Positions 7,664 to 16,561 of a stretch of 64,000 nt of DNA are shown in pieces. The notes beneath the pieces were generated by a model, which saw only the letters and a program-made list of their open reading frames with translations, searched no databases and was not told the origin of the DNA. A program made the position numbers and the translations under genes. Every line of letters starts with the position of its first letter. Positions within the stretch are counted from its first letter, which is position 1. Origin of the DNA: Rhodococcus rhodochrous (lineage in GTDB: Bacteria > Actinomycetota > Actinomycetes > Mycobacteriales > Mycobacteriaceae); the NCBI RefSeq assembly GCF_014854695.1, contig NZ_CP027557.1, positions 744,001 through 808,000 on the forward strand. Reading direction: 5' to 3'.

Positions 7664-8839
7664 GTGCGCCCCGAATCCCAACGCTCCGGTATCGAGACGT
7701 TCCATGTCATGGATGTGTGGAAGGCGGCCGCCGAGCGGCAGCGCTCCCACGGCGACGTCCTGAGTCTCGCCGCCGGACAACCGTCGACCCCCGCACCCGC
7801 TCCCGTGCTCCGCGCCGCCAACCTCGCGATCGACGCCGAACTGCTGGGTTACACGGAGACCTTCGGCATCCTGCCGCTACGCGAGGAGATCGCGGCGTAC
7901 CACCGCCACAAGTACGGCATCGACGTCGACGCGGACGACGTCGTCGTCACCACCGGCTCGTCCGGCGCCTTCACCCTGGTGTTCCTCGCGGCCTTCGACG
8001 TCGGCGACACCGTGGTCGTCGCCCGCCCGGGCTACCCGGCCTACCGCAACACCCTCGCCGCGCTCGGCTGTCGCGTCGTCGAACTCGACTGCGGCCCACA
8101 GACCCGCTACCAGCCCACCGTCGCGATGCTCGAGGAACTCGACGCTCCGCCCGCGGGAATCGTCGTCGCCAGCCCCGCCAACCCGACCGGCACGATGATC
8201 GAACCGTCCGAACTCGCGGCGCTCGCACGCTGGTGCGACGAGCACGGCAGCCTGCTCGTCTCCGACGAGATCTATCACGGCATCGAATTCGATACGCCCG
8301 GCTCACCCGCGACCTCCACGGCCTGGGCGACCTCCCGCGAATCCGTAGTGATCGGCTCGGTGTCGAAGTACTTCTCGATGACCGGCTGGCGGCTCGGCTG
8401 GATGCTCGCCCCCGAGAGGATGCGGCCGGCCCTGCAGCGACTCGCGTCGAACATGACGGTGTGCCCGCCGTCGATCTCCCAGTTCGCGGCGATCGAGGCG
8501 TTCGGGACCGAGGCCCGCACCGAACTCGACGGGCACGTCTCCCGCTACGCCGTGAACCGGGAACTGCTGCTCGAAGGGCTACCGGACCTCGGCATCACGA
8601 AACTCGCACCGGCCGACGGCGCGTTCTACGTGTACGCCGATATCGGGCATCTGCTCGACGGGGAGAACTCGACCGCGTGGTGCGCCCGGCTGCTGCACGA
8701 CACCGGTCTCGCGCTCGCACCGGGCGTCGACTTCGACACCGTGCGCGGCGACGGCACCGTGCGACTGTCGTTCGCGGGATCGACCGCCGACGTCACCGCG
8801 GCGCTCGACCGGCTGGCGGGATGGCTGCCCGTCTCGTGA
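7664..8839 (+). CDS. PLP-dependent aminotransferase, class I/II
   Basis: A 391-residue fold-type I aminotransferase. The PLP lysine is Lys235 in GSVSKYFSMTGWRLGW. Other family landmarks are the pyridine-ring region (TTGSSGAFTL), the NPTG motif (SPANPTGTMIE) near 170-180 and the cofactor Asp/Tyr segment SDEIYHGIEF. It transfers an amino group between an amino acid and a 2-oxoacid. The substrate-binding sequence does not let me choose between aspartate, aromatic and alanine-type activity. The GTG at 7664 is supported by a leaderless -10 box. Its stop abuts the stop of the convergent GMC oxidoreductase. Confidence 0.88.
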   Translation: MRPESQRSGIETFHVMDVWKAAAERQRSHGDVLSLAAGQPSTPAPAPVLRAANLAIDAELLGYTETFGILPLREEIAAYHRHKYGIDVDADDVVVTTGSSGAFTLVFLAAFDVGDTVVVARPGYPAYRNTLAALGCRVVELDCGPQTRYQPTVAMLEELDAPPAGIVVASPANPTGTMIEPSELAALARWCDEHGSLLVSDEIYHGIEFDTPGSPATSTAWATSRESVVIGSVSKYFSMTGWRLGWMLAPERMRPALQRLASNMTVCPPSISQFAAIEAFGTEARTELDGHVSRYAVNRELLLEGLPDLGITKLAPADGAFYVYADIGHLLDGENSTAWCARLLHDTGLALAPGVDFDTVRGDGTVRLSFAGSTADVTAALDRLAGWLPVS

Positions 8840-10483
8840 TCACCGCCCGTCGGCGATGATCCGCGCGATGTTCCGTTCGGCCAGCGCCGCGATGGTCAGC
8901 GACGGGTTCGCGGTGCCGGTGCTGCCCGGGATCAGCGCACCGTCGACGACGTAGAGACCGGGATGGCCGTGCACGCGGCCGTAATCGTCGGTCGCCTCGC
9001 CGAGCACCGCACCGCCGAGCGGATGCGCAGTGAAGGTCGCGTTGACGTCCTCGGCCATCGGCGATGCGCCCGGGATCGTGCCACCGGCCTGTGCCATCGC
9101 GTTGTGCACGGCCCGCAGGGCGTCGACGCTCTCGCGTTCGCCACCGGCCGGCCAGTTCACAACCGCTCGATCGGCACCCGGGTCGTACGCGAAGTCGGCG
9201 CGGGTGGGGTCGAGGGTCATGCCGAGGGAGGCGAGCATCCCGACGTCCTTCGCGGTGCCCGCGACGAACCAGTTCTCGAGGCTCAGCGGCAGACCGGACT
9301 CGTCGACGATCCGCGACGCCGACGGCGCGCCCTGGTCGCCGCCGAAACCTTCGGTGAGCGCGAACGAGCGGACGAGCACCGCGTCGCCGTTGGTGCCCCA
9401 TCCCCGGCCGACACGCTCGTCGAGGTTCGGCAGCGAACCGGTGTGCCGGGCCTTGACGAGCAGTTCGGTGGTGCCGATCGATCCGGCGCCGAGGACGAGG
9501 CGGTCGCACGTGATCGTGGTGGTGCGCAGCACCGCCCCCGTCGGGTCGACGGCCTGCACGTCGAGCCGGTAGCGGCCGTCGCCGTCCTGACCGATCGCAA
9601 GCACCCGGTGACCGTGGCACACCAGGGTGCGCCCGGTGGCTTCTGCCGCCGGGATGTAGTTCTGCGTGAGATCGAACTTCGCGCCGTTCGAGTTGCCGAG
9701 ATTGCTCTCGCCCGCGACGGCCGACCGGCGGACCGAGCCGGCGAGTTCGGCGCGCACGACGTCCCAGTCCCAGATGCCGTCGATGCGGTGCGGGCTGTAA
9801 CCGGCGGCGCGCGCGTCGTCGTCCCACCGCCGCGAATGCGTGAACTCGGCGGCGTTGTAGATGTCGTCGGGCATCGGGTCGAGGCGCAGCATCGAGCGCA
9901 CCTTCGGGTACCAGGTGGACGTCATCTCGTCGTAGGACAGACGTCCGCCGAAGACGTGCTCGAAGAAGTGCCGTTCGGGAGCGATCATCACCCCGGTGAA
10001 CACGATCGATCCGCCGCCCACCGCGGCGCCGCGCCACACCGATATGTTCGGGTAGTCGACCACGTCGAGGACGCCGGCGAAGTCGTCGCACACCACCGGG
10101 ATGCCCGTCGGCCCGGTGAAATGGGTGCGGTGGTGGTAGCCGCGACCATCGGCGAGCAGGTCGGTCGTGAAGATCTCGCGGTGCGGGTCGCGGGGCCAGC
10201 GCATGCCGCGCTCGAGCATCGTGACGCGGTTGCCGGCCTCGGCCAGGCGCAGCGCGGCGACGCTCGCACCGAAACCGGAGCCCACCACGACGACCTCGGA
10301 ATGCGCCGGCGGGGCGGGCGGCGGAACGAACAGTTCGGGCACGAGACGGCGGTACTCGTCGACCCCGACGGGCAGCGCATCCGCACGCGGGAGGCCGAGA
10401 CCGGACAGGCCCGGGGCCGCGGCGCCGGCACCCGCCAGGGCGGCCCCGAGAAGCGATGCCTGCAGAAAGCGTCGACGTCTCAT
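8840..10483 (-). CDS. Tat-exported GMC oxidoreductase, cholesterol oxidase-like
   Basis: A 547-residue FAD-dependent oxidoreductase. The N-terminus has a twin-arginine signal (RRRRFLQASLLG, then an Ala/Gly-rich hydrophobic stretch), so the folded flavoprotein is exported. The FAD dinucleotide fold is VVVVGSGFGAS near residue 64, and the FAD region GGSIVFTGVM and a C-terminal GMC segment (HPLGGAVLGEATDDYGRVHG, then STGTANPSLTIAALAERN) are present. The closest known family is bacterial cholesterol/sterol oxidases. Steroid oxidation is plausible, but the substrate is inferred from family only. The gene is divergent from a TetR regulator across 145 bp, the classic setting for local repression. 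Confidence 0.85.
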   Translation of the reverse strand: MRRRRFLQASLLGAALAGAGAAAPGLSGLGLPRADALPVGVDEYRRLVPELFVPPPAPPAHSEVVVVGSGFGASVAALRLAEAGNRVTMLERGMRWPRDPHREIFTTDLLADGRGYHHRTHFTGPTGIPVVCDDFAGVLDVVDYPNISVWRGAAVGGGSIVFTGVMIAPERHFFEHVFGGRLSYDEMTSTWYPKVRSMLRLDPMPDDIYNAAEFTHSRRWDDDARAAGYSPHRIDGIWDWDVVRAELAGSVRRSAVAGESNLGNSNGAKFDLTQNYIPAAEATGRTLVCHGHRVLAIGQDGDGRYRLDVQAVDPTGAVLRTTTITCDRLVLGAGSIGTTELLVKARHTGSLPNLDERVGRGWGTNGDAVLVRSFALTEGFGGDQGAPSASRIVDESGLPLSLENWFVAGTAKDVGMLASLGMTLDPTRADFAYDPGADRAVVNWPAGGERESVDALRAVHNAMAQAGGTIPGASPMAEDVNATFTAHPLGGAVLGEATDDYGRVHGHPGLYVVDGALIPGSTGTANPSLTIAALAERNIARIIADGR

Positions 10484-10628
10484 CCGGTACGGCTCCGATC
10501 GTTCGATGACCTACTCGCGGGGCGGCGCCCGCCGAGGACTCGACACGCGCGGGCGGGCGCAATGGTACCGGTTGGTCTCCAATTCCGTTTTCCCCTGGTG
10601 AGACGCTCGGGACTGTCACCATGAGAAG

Positions 10629-11243
10629 GTGTCGATTGCTGCGACCCCGAAGGGCGAACGGCGCCGTCAGGCGCTGGTCGAGGCAGCGGCCGACCTCATC
10701 CTCGAAGGGGGGATCGACGCCGTCCGGCACCGGGCCGTCGCCACCCGCGCGGGCCTGCCGCTCGCGTCGACCACCTACTACTTCGAATCGCTCGACGACC
10801 TCGTCGCATGCGCGGTCGACTACAACAGCGAGCGGGAACTCGACGCGATGCGCGAGCGCGTCCGCGACATCGAGCCGCTCCCGCGCAGCCTCGAGGGCAC
10901 GGCCGATCTCATCGTCGAACTGCTCATCGGACCGCGGGACTGCGACGGCGGCATCGACCGCGAACGCCTGATCTCCCGGTACGAACGGTGCGTCGCCACG
11001 GCCCGCTATCCGGAACTGCGCGACGTGCAGGTCCGCATGCGCGAACAGATCGACCACCTGCTCACCGACCTGCTCGAACGCTGCTGCCGATCGGTGCGGC
11101 CCCGCGAGGTGCGCCGGCTCGTGGCGGTCGTCGACGGCGCGGTCCTCGGCGGACTGGGCGAGCTCGATCCCGACCCGCGCTCGCTCGCGCGCGGCATCCT
11201 GCTCGACGTCGTCGAGACCGTCGCGCCCCCGGTCGAGGATTGA
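10629..11243 (+). CDS. TetR-family regulator
   Basis: A 204-residue repressor. The N-terminal helix-turn-helix is RRRQALVEAAADLILEGG, then AVRHRAVATRAGLPLASTTYYFESLDDLV (about residues 10-58), and the C-terminal ligand domain is unassigned. The GTG at 10629 follows GAGAAG only weakly. It is divergent from the GMC oxidoreductase and 44 bp upstream of purB. A TetR gene just before purB is also found in M. tuberculosis (Rv0775), so this is probably the backbone orthologue rather than a newcomer. Confidence 0.88.
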   Translation: MSIAATPKGERRRQALVEAAADLILEGGIDAVRHRAVATRAGLPLASTTYYFESLDDLVACAVDYNSERELDAMRERVRDIEPLPRSLEGTADLIVELLIGPRDCDGGIDRERLISRYERCVATARYPELRDVQVRMREQIDHLLTDLLERCCRSVRPREVRRLVAVVDGAVLGGLGELDPDPRSLARGILLDVVETVAPPVED

Positions 11244-11274
11244 GGTCGGGGAATGTGGGAGCAGACCCGGACCG

Positions 11275-11280
11275 TAAACT
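11275..11280 (+). promoter_or_regulatory. -10 box (TAAACT) of leaderless purB
   Basis: TAAACT ends 7 nt before the GTG at 11288, with no ribosome site between. It lies downstream of the TetR stop codon (11243). Confidence 0.5.
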
Positions 11281-11287
11281 CACTTGT

Positions 11288-12709
11288 GTGAGCCACATCC
11301 CCAACGTCCTCGCCACCCGCTACGCCAGCCCCGAACTCCGGGACCTGTGGTCGCCCGAGTACAAGATCGTGCTCGAGCGGCAGCTGTGGCTCGCGGTGCT
11401 GCGGGCGCAGGCCGAACTCGGGATCGACGTTCCCGCCGAGGCGATCGCCGACTACGAACGCGTGGTCGAGCAGGTCGACCTCGAGTCCATCGCACAGCGC
11501 GAACGCGTCACCCGTCACGACGTCAAGGCTCGCATCGAGGAGTTCAACGCCCTCGCCGGTCACGAGCACGTCCACAAGGGCATGACCAGCCGCGACCTCA
11601 CCGAGAACGTCGAGCAGCTGCAGATCCTGCGGTCGCTCGAGCACGTCCACTCCCACGGTGTCGCCGTGGCCGCACGCCTCGCCGAGCGCGCCACCGAGTA
11701 CGCCTCGCTCGTCATGGCCGGTCGCTCGCACAACGTCGCGGCGCAGGCCACCACCCTCGGCAAGCGTTTCGCGTCGGCCGCCGACGAGCTGCTCATCGCG
11801 CTGCAGCGCGTCCGGGAACTGATCGCCCGCTACCCCCTGCGCGGGATCAAGGGCCCCATGGGCACCGCACAGGACATGCTCGACCTACTCGGCGGTGATT
11901 CCGCCAAGCTCGCGCAGCTCGAGCAGAAGGTCGCGCAGCATCTCGGCTTCGCGAACGTCTTCACCAGCGTCGGCCAGGTCTACCCGCGTTCGCTCGACCA
12001 CGACGTGCTCTCCGCGCTCGTGCAGGTCGGCGCCGGCCCCGCGTCGTTCGCCCACACCATCCGGCTCATGGCCGGCCACGAACTCGTCACCGAGGGCTTC
12101 CAGCCCGGCCAGGTGGGGTCGTCCGCCATGCCGCACAAGATGAACACCCGCTCGTGCGAGCGCGTCGACGGCCTGCAGGTCGTCCTGCGCGGGTACGCGT
12201 CGATGGCCGCCGAACTCGCCGGCGCGCAGTGGAACGAGGGCGACGTCTTCTGCTCGGTCGTCCGGCGTGTGGCCCTGCCCGACGCCTTCTTCGCGATCGA
12301 CGGCCAGATGGAGACCTTCCTGACGGTCCTCGCGGAGTTCGGTGCCTACCCGGCGGTGATCGAGAAGGAACTCGTGCGGTACCTGCCGTTCCTCGCGACG
12401 ACCAAGGTCCTCATGGCCGCGGTCCGGGCCGGGGTGGGTCGCGAGACCGCACACGAGGTCATCAAGGAGCACGCGGTCTCCGTCGCACTCGCGATGCGCG
12501 AGGAGGGTCGCGAACCCGATCTGCTCGACCGTCTCGCCGCCGACGGCCGACTTCCGCTCGACCGCGCCGCGCTCGACGCGGCACTGGCCGACCGGGAGGT
12601 CTTCGCCGGAGCAGCGGTCGCGCAGGTCGAAGCGGTCGTCGCGGCGGTGCAGGACCTCGTAACGCAGTATCCGGAAGCAGCGAAGTACACGCCGGCGCCG
12701 ATTCTGTAG
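11288..12709 (+). CDS. purB: adenylosuccinate lyase
   Basis: A 473-residue member of the fumarase/aspartase superfamily. It cleaves SAICAR to AICAR and adenylosuccinate to AMP, each releasing fumarate. The superfamily signature is GSSAMPHKMN near residue 280. The first catalytic-histidine region is MAGRSHNVAAQATTLGKR, and TSRDLTENVEQ contributes to substrate binding. The length fits actinobacterial PurB. Starting at GTG 11288 (MSHIPNVLATRYASPELRDLWS) gives the family N-terminus. PurB acts directly after PurC, encoded 37.7 kb downstream in this window. Confidence 0.97.
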   Translation: MSHIPNVLATRYASPELRDLWSPEYKIVLERQLWLAVLRAQAELGIDVPAEAIADYERVVEQVDLESIAQRERVTRHDVKARIEEFNALAGHEHVHKGMTSRDLTENVEQLQILRSLEHVHSHGVAVAARLAERATEYASLVMAGRSHNVAAQATTLGKRFASAADELLIALQRVRELIARYPLRGIKGPMGTAQDMLDLLGGDSAKLAQLEQKVAQHLGFANVFTSVGQVYPRSLDHDVLSALVQVGAGPASFAHTIRLMAGHELVTEGFQPGQVGSSAMPHKMNTRSCERVDGLQVVLRGYASMAAELAGAQWNEGDVFCSVVRRVALPDAFFAIDGQMETFLTVLAEFGAYPAVIEKELVRYLPFLATTKVLMAAVRAGVGRETAHEVIKEHAVSVALAMREEGREPDLLDRLAADGRLPLDRAALDAALADREVFAGAAVAQVEAVVAAVQDLVTQYPEAAKYTPAPIL

Positions 12710-12760
12710 GAAGCCGATTCGACAGGAATCACGGGAACCGACTGCCGGGGGGAGTGTCCG

Positions 12761-13426
12761 ATGGGGGTGGCGGTATCAGCAGGGGAGAACGAAGTGTCGG
12801 TGAAACCGGGAAATACGGGTCGGGTGCGTGACGCAGCGCGAACACGCACCGCGCTGCTCGATGCGGCGCGCGAGGTGTTCCTGCGCGACGGATACGCGGC
12901 GGCGGCCACGGAGGAGATCGTCTCGGTCGCGGGGGTGACGCGCGGTGCGCTCTACCACCACTTCGCAGACAAGCGCGATCTGTTCCGCGGCGTCATCGAA
13001 CGCATCCAGAAGGAGGCGGAGAGCTCCCTGGTCCCGGCCGAACCGGTCGAGGACCCCTGGGAGGGCTTCACCCAGGCCGTGCTCGCCTCGCTCGACGCCG
13101 TCTACGATCCCGCGACCCGCCGGCTGCTGCTCATCGAAGCCCCCGCGGTCCTCGGTTGGGCCGAGGTCCGCGAGACCCACCGGCATTCCTCGCTGAAGGC
13201 CATCGAGCGCATGCTCGTCACCCTCGATCCCGACACCTACGAGGCGTCGCGCACGCGGACGTCGGTGCTCGCGCATCTGCTCGTCGCGGCCGTCGAGGAA
13301 GCGATGCTGTGCCTCGCGCACAGCGACGATCCGGTGCGCGACCGTCCTGCGGTGCAGGGCGAACTGCTGCGCCTGCTCGAAACCGCGCGCGGACCGGCGC
13401 GTGCGGAGGAGTCCACGCCACGGTGA
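12761..13426 (+). CDS. TetR/AcrR-family regulator
   Basis: A 221-residue regulator with a typical TetR DNA-binding domain: ARTRTALLDAAREVFLRDGYAAAATEEIVSVAGVTRGALYHHFADKRDLF in sequence, about residues 27-76. The C-terminal domain (EGFTQAVLASLDAVYDPATRRLLL) resembles AcrR-type repressors. Two starts are equally supported: ATG 12761 after GGGGGGAG, or GTG 12794 after GGGGAG. Its stop overlaps the GTG of the HIT gene by 4 bp (GTGA 13423-13426), and the lactate permease follows 4 bp after that. The three are therefore probably one operon, with the regulator controlling itself and the permease. Confidence 0.88.
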   Translation: MGVAVSAGENEVSVKPGNTGRVRDAARTRTALLDAAREVFLRDGYAAAATEEIVSVAGVTRGALYHHFADKRDLFRGVIERIQKEAESSLVPAEPVEDPWEGFTQAVLASLDAVYDPATRRLLLIEAPAVLGWAEVRETHRHSSLKAIERMLVTLDPDTYEASRTRTSVLAHLLVAAVEEAMLCLAHSDDPVRDRPAVQGELLRLLETARGPARAEESTPR

Positions 13427-13851
13427 CGGACTGCATCTTCTGCGCCATCGTGGCCGGGCAGTCGCCGGCCAGCGTCGTACTCGACGAACCCGACGTGCTC
13501 GCATTCATGGACATCCGCCCGTTCACCCCGGGTCACCTGCTCGTGATCCCGAAGCGGCACGCCTCCGGACTGGCACAGCTCGATCCCGACGACGGAGCGA
13601 AGGTGTTCGCGGCGGGGCAACGGATCGCCACGGCGATGCGCGCGTCCGACCTCCCGATCGAAGGCGTGAACTTGTTCCTCGCCGACGGCGTGGCCGCCGG
13701 CCAGGAGGTCTTCCACGTCCATCTGCACCTCGTTCCGCGCAGGGCCGGGGACGGCTTCGGGATCCGCGCCGACTGGCGGACACCGAATCGGACCGTGCTC
13801 GACGGCACGGCCGCCACCATCCGCACCGCCGTGGAGACACACCGGTCGTGA
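13423..13851 (+). CDS. HIT-family protein
   Basis: A 142-residue histidine-triad protein. The N-terminal Zn-type motif CIFCAIVAG is followed by FMDIRPFTPGHLLVIPKRHA and the HxHxH triad HVHLHLVPR. This is the Hint/DUN-like branch of nucleotide phosphoramidases and hydrolases. The GTG at 13423 is embedded in the stop of the TetR gene (4-bp overlap), indicating translational coupling. Its role beside a lactate permease is not evident. Confidence 0.88.
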   Translation: MTDCIFCAIVAGQSPASVVLDEPDVLAFMDIRPFTPGHLLVIPKRHASGLAQLDPDDGAKVFAAGQRIATAMRASDLPIEGVNLFLADGVAAGQEVFHVHLHLVPRRAGDGFGIRADWRTPNRTVLDGTAATIRTAVETHRS

Positions 13852-13855
13852 TGCA

Positions 13856-15457
13856 GTGACAGGTGCATACGTTCAGCCGATCGCGCCGGTCGGCGGGTCG
13901 CTCGCGTGGTCCGCACTGGTGGCGGTACTCCCGCTGTTGACCATGCTCGTCCTGCTCGCCGTCTTCCGGCTGCGGTCGCATTCGGCCGCGGGAATCGCGG
14001 TGGTCGTGGCCCTGATCGTGGGCACCGCCGTCTACGGCATGCCGGTCGGCTCTGCGCTCAGCGCCGGTGTCGAAGGTGCGGTCTTCGGTCTCTTCCCGAT
14101 CATGTGGACGGTGGTCAACGCCGTCTGGGTGTACCGGCTCACCGTCGAATCCGGGCACTTCGACGTCCTCACCCGCGCCTTCGGTCGAATATCCCCGGAT
14201 CCGCGGATCCTGACCATCGTCATCGCCTTCCTGTTCGGCGCGCTGCTCGAGGCGGTCGCCGGTTTCGGCACCCCCATCGTCGTCGCGACCGTCGTGCTCA
14301 TCGGTGCCGGTCTGCCGCCGGTGCGTGCTGCTGCGGCGTCGCTGCTCGCCAACTCGGTCGTCACCCCGCTCGGCGTCATGGGCACACCGATCCTGACGAT
14401 GTCGCGCGTGTCGGAGATCCCGATCGACGAGATCGGACCGGTCGTCGCGCGTCAGGTCTGCCTGCTCGCGGTGTTCGTCCCGCTCGTGCTGGTCGCGGTG
14501 GTCGGCGGGTGGCGCGGTGTCCGCGAGACGTGGCCGGTCGCGCTCATCGTCGGACTCGCCTTCGGCGCCGCCCAGTTCGTGTGCGCGAGCTACCTCACCG
14601 TGGGGCTGAGCAACATCGCCGGCGCCGTGGCCGGTCTGCTCGTGCTGCTGGTCGCGGTGAAGGTGCACCCCACGCATCGGGAGGCCCGCCGGGCCGCGGC
14701 CGACCGGATCCACGACTCGCGACGACGCGTCGTCGAGGCGTTCGCCCCCTACGCGCTGATCGTGGTCGTCTTCCTCGTCAGCCGGTTCGGTCCGGTGGCG
14801 TCGCTGCTGTCGAACGCGAGCCTGTCGTTCCCCTGGCCGGGTGTGGACGTGACCACGGCCGACGGGGACGTTCCCACCGCGGAGACCTTCACCATCGATC
14901 TGCTCACCGCCCCGGGCAGCCTCGTCTTCGTCGCCGCGCTGCTGTCGATGCCGGTGCTGAAGGTCGCGGTGGCCGACGCGGTGCGATGCTTCGTCGCGGC
15001 GGTCGTGCAGTTGCGGTGGTCGTTCGCGACGGTGATGGCGGTCCTCGCGCTCGCGTACGTGATGAACCTGTCCGGGCAGACCGCCACGATCGGCGGTTTC
15101 CTCGCCGGTGCGGGCGTGGCGTTCGCGTTGTTGTCGCCGGTGCTCGGCTGGCTCGGCGTCGTGGTCACCGGCTCGAACACCGCCTCCAACGCGATGTTCG
15201 GCAGCCTGCAGGTCGCCGCGGCCCAGCAGTCGGGACTCGACCCGACCGTGCTGGTCGCCGGGAACATGGCCGGCGGCACCACCGGCACCCCGATCGCACT
15301 GCAGAACCTCGCGCTGGTGTCGTCGGTGAAGGGACTGTCCGGCAAGGACGGACTGCTCATGCGCCGGATCTGGCCGCTGAGCATCGCCGGTCTCGCGGTG
15401 CTCGCCGTCCTCGTGTGGCTGCAGTCCACCTCGGTACTGGGCTGGATGGTGCCCTGA
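13856..15457 (+). CDS. lctP: L-lactate permease family transporter
   Basis: A 533-residue inner-membrane protein of the LctP family, which imports lactate or glycolate with protons. About 13 hydrophobic segments are visible. Family landmarks include GALLEAVAGFGTPIVVATVVLIGAGL, NSVVTPLGVMGTPI, GQTATIGGFLAGAG and VVTGSNTASNAMFGSLQVAAA. The start is a GTG 4 bp after the HIT stop, with which it is probably cotranscribed under TetR control. No lactate dehydrogenase gene is adjacent. Confidence 0.88.
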   Translation: MTGAYVQPIAPVGGSLAWSALVAVLPLLTMLVLLAVFRLRSHSAAGIAVVVALIVGTAVYGMPVGSALSAGVEGAVFGLFPIMWTVVNAVWVYRLTVESGHFDVLTRAFGRISPDPRILTIVIAFLFGALLEAVAGFGTPIVVATVVLIGAGLPPVRAAAASLLANSVVTPLGVMGTPILTMSRVSEIPIDEIGPVVARQVCLLAVFVPLVLVAVVGGWRGVRETWPVALIVGLAFGAAQFVCASYLTVGLSNIAGAVAGLLVLLVAVKVHPTHREARRAAADRIHDSRRRVVEAFAPYALIVVVFLVSRFGPVASLLSNASLSFPWPGVDVTTADGDVPTAETFTIDLLTAPGSLVFVAALLSMPVLKVAVADAVRCFVAAVVQLRWSFATVMAVLALAYVMNLSGQTATIGGFLAGAGVAFALLSPVLGWLGVVVTGSNTASNAMFGSLQVAAAQQSGLDPTVLVAGNMAGGTTGTPIALQNLALVSSVKGLSGKDGLLMRRIWPLSIAGLAVLAVLVWLQSTSVLGWMVP

Positions 15458-15519
15458 CGCTGCAGTTGTGCAGTGACGAACGTCGGCGTGCCGCGAATGC
15501 CTGTTTCGTCGGGGTGCAC

Positions 15520-15525
15520 TAGCGT
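15520..15525 (+). promoter_or_regulatory. -10 box (TAGCGT) of leaderless dypB
   Basis: TAGCGT ends 7 nt before GTG 15533. It supports that start over the in-frame ATG at 15473 and implies a promoter separate from the lactate permease. Confidence 0.45.
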
Positions 15526-15532
15526 TGTCCGA

Positions 15533-16561
15533 GTGGTTCGTGCACAACCGATACTGACCCCGCTCACCGAAGCGGCGATCTTCCTCGTCGTCACCGTCGA
15601 CGAGGGCGCAGAGGACACCGTGCGGGATCTGCTCGAAGATCTCTCGGGCCTGCGCCGCTCGGTCGGTTTCCGCATCCCGGAGGGCGGACTGTCGGTCGTC
15701 ACCGGCATCGGCTCGGACATGTGGGACCGGCTGTTCGACGGCCCCCGGCCCGCCGGACTGCATCCGTTCGTCCCGCTCGACGGCGGTCGGCACCAGGCAC
15801 CCTCGACCCCCGGCGACCTGCTGTTCCACCTCCGCGCGTCGACGATGGACCTGTGCTTCGAACTCGCCGCGAAGATCAACGATCGGCTGCGCGGAGCGGC
15901 GCGGGTCGTCGACGAGACCCACGGCTTCCGTTATTTCGAACGCCGCGACCTACTCGGCTTCGTCGACGGCACGGAGAACCCCGAGGACGACGAGGCCGTC
16001 GAGGCGGCCCTGGTCTCCGACGAGGATCCGGACTTCGCCGGCGGTAGCTACGTCGTCGTCCAGAAGTACCTGCACGACCTCGCGTCGTGGAACTCGTTGA
16101 CCGTCGAGGAGCAGGAGCGGGCGATCGGCCGGACCAAGCTCGACGACATCGAGCTCGACGACGAGACCAAACCCGCGAATTCGCACGTCGCGCTGAACGT
16201 GATCGTCGACGAGAACGGGGTCGAGCAGCAGATCGTGCGCGCGAACATGCCGTTCGGCAGCTTCGGCGCCGACGAGTTCGGCACCTACTTCATCGGTTAC
16301 TCGGCCACTCCGGAGGTGACCGAGCAGATGCTGCGCAACATGTTCCTGGGCAGCCCGCCCGGCAACACCGACCGCATCCTGGACTTCTCCACCGCGGTGA
16401 CGGGCTCGCTGTTCTTCTGCCCCTCGCTGGAGTTCCTCGAAGATCTTCCGCCGTCACCGGCGGAAATTCCCTCACATGAAGATTCGAGTGCCTCGACCGC
16501 CGGCCGGCCGGCCGACGGATCACTCGGAATTGGCGCTCTGCGAAGGAGTTCGACCCTGTGA
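15533..16561 (+). CDS. dypB: dye-decolourising peroxidase, DypB type, encapsulin cargo
   Basis: A 342-residue heme peroxidase closely resembling Rhodococcus jostii DypB, an enzyme linked to lignin and Mn(II) oxidation. The GxxDG motif is GFVDGTENP (142-150, catalytic Asp145). The proximal heme ligand should be His218 (NSHVALN) and the distal Arg is Arg236. After a Pro/Ser/Ala-rich linker the C-terminus ends DGSLGIGALRR (328-338), the known encapsulin-targeting peptide type. The next gene is the encapsulin shell, with a 4-bp GTGA overlap at 16558-16561, so both parts are translationally coupled. DypB should be packed inside the shell and use hydrogen peroxide; the natural substrate is not known. 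Confidence 0.95.
   Translation: MVRAQPILTPLTEAAIFLVVTVDEGAEDTVRDLLEDLSGLRRSVGFRIPEGGLSVVTGIGSDMWDRLFDGPRPAGLHPFVPLDGGRHQAPSTPGDLLFHLRASTMDLCFELAAKINDRLRGAARVVDETHGFRYFERRDLLGFVDGTENPEDDEAVEAALVSDEDPDFAGGSYVVVQKYLHDLASWNSLTVEEQERAIGRTKLDDIELDDETKPANSHVALNVIVDENGVEQQIVRANMPFGSFGADEFGTYFIGYSATPEVTEQMLRNMFLGSPPGNTDRILDFSTAVTGSLFFCPSLEFLEDLPPSPAEIPSHEDSSASTAGRPADGSLGIGALRRSSTL

Noticed and set aside
10525-10560. GCGCCCGCC/GGCGGGCGC inverted repeat upstream of the GMC oxidoreductase as a TetR operator
   Set aside because: The arms are pure GC with an 18-nt loop, which is common by chance in this composition and too wide for a TetR site.
8793-11057. 754-codon minus-strand frame over the GMC and TetR genes
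   Set aside because: Arg/Pro-rich shadow of the genuine GMC oxidoreductase frame and of the TetR gene.
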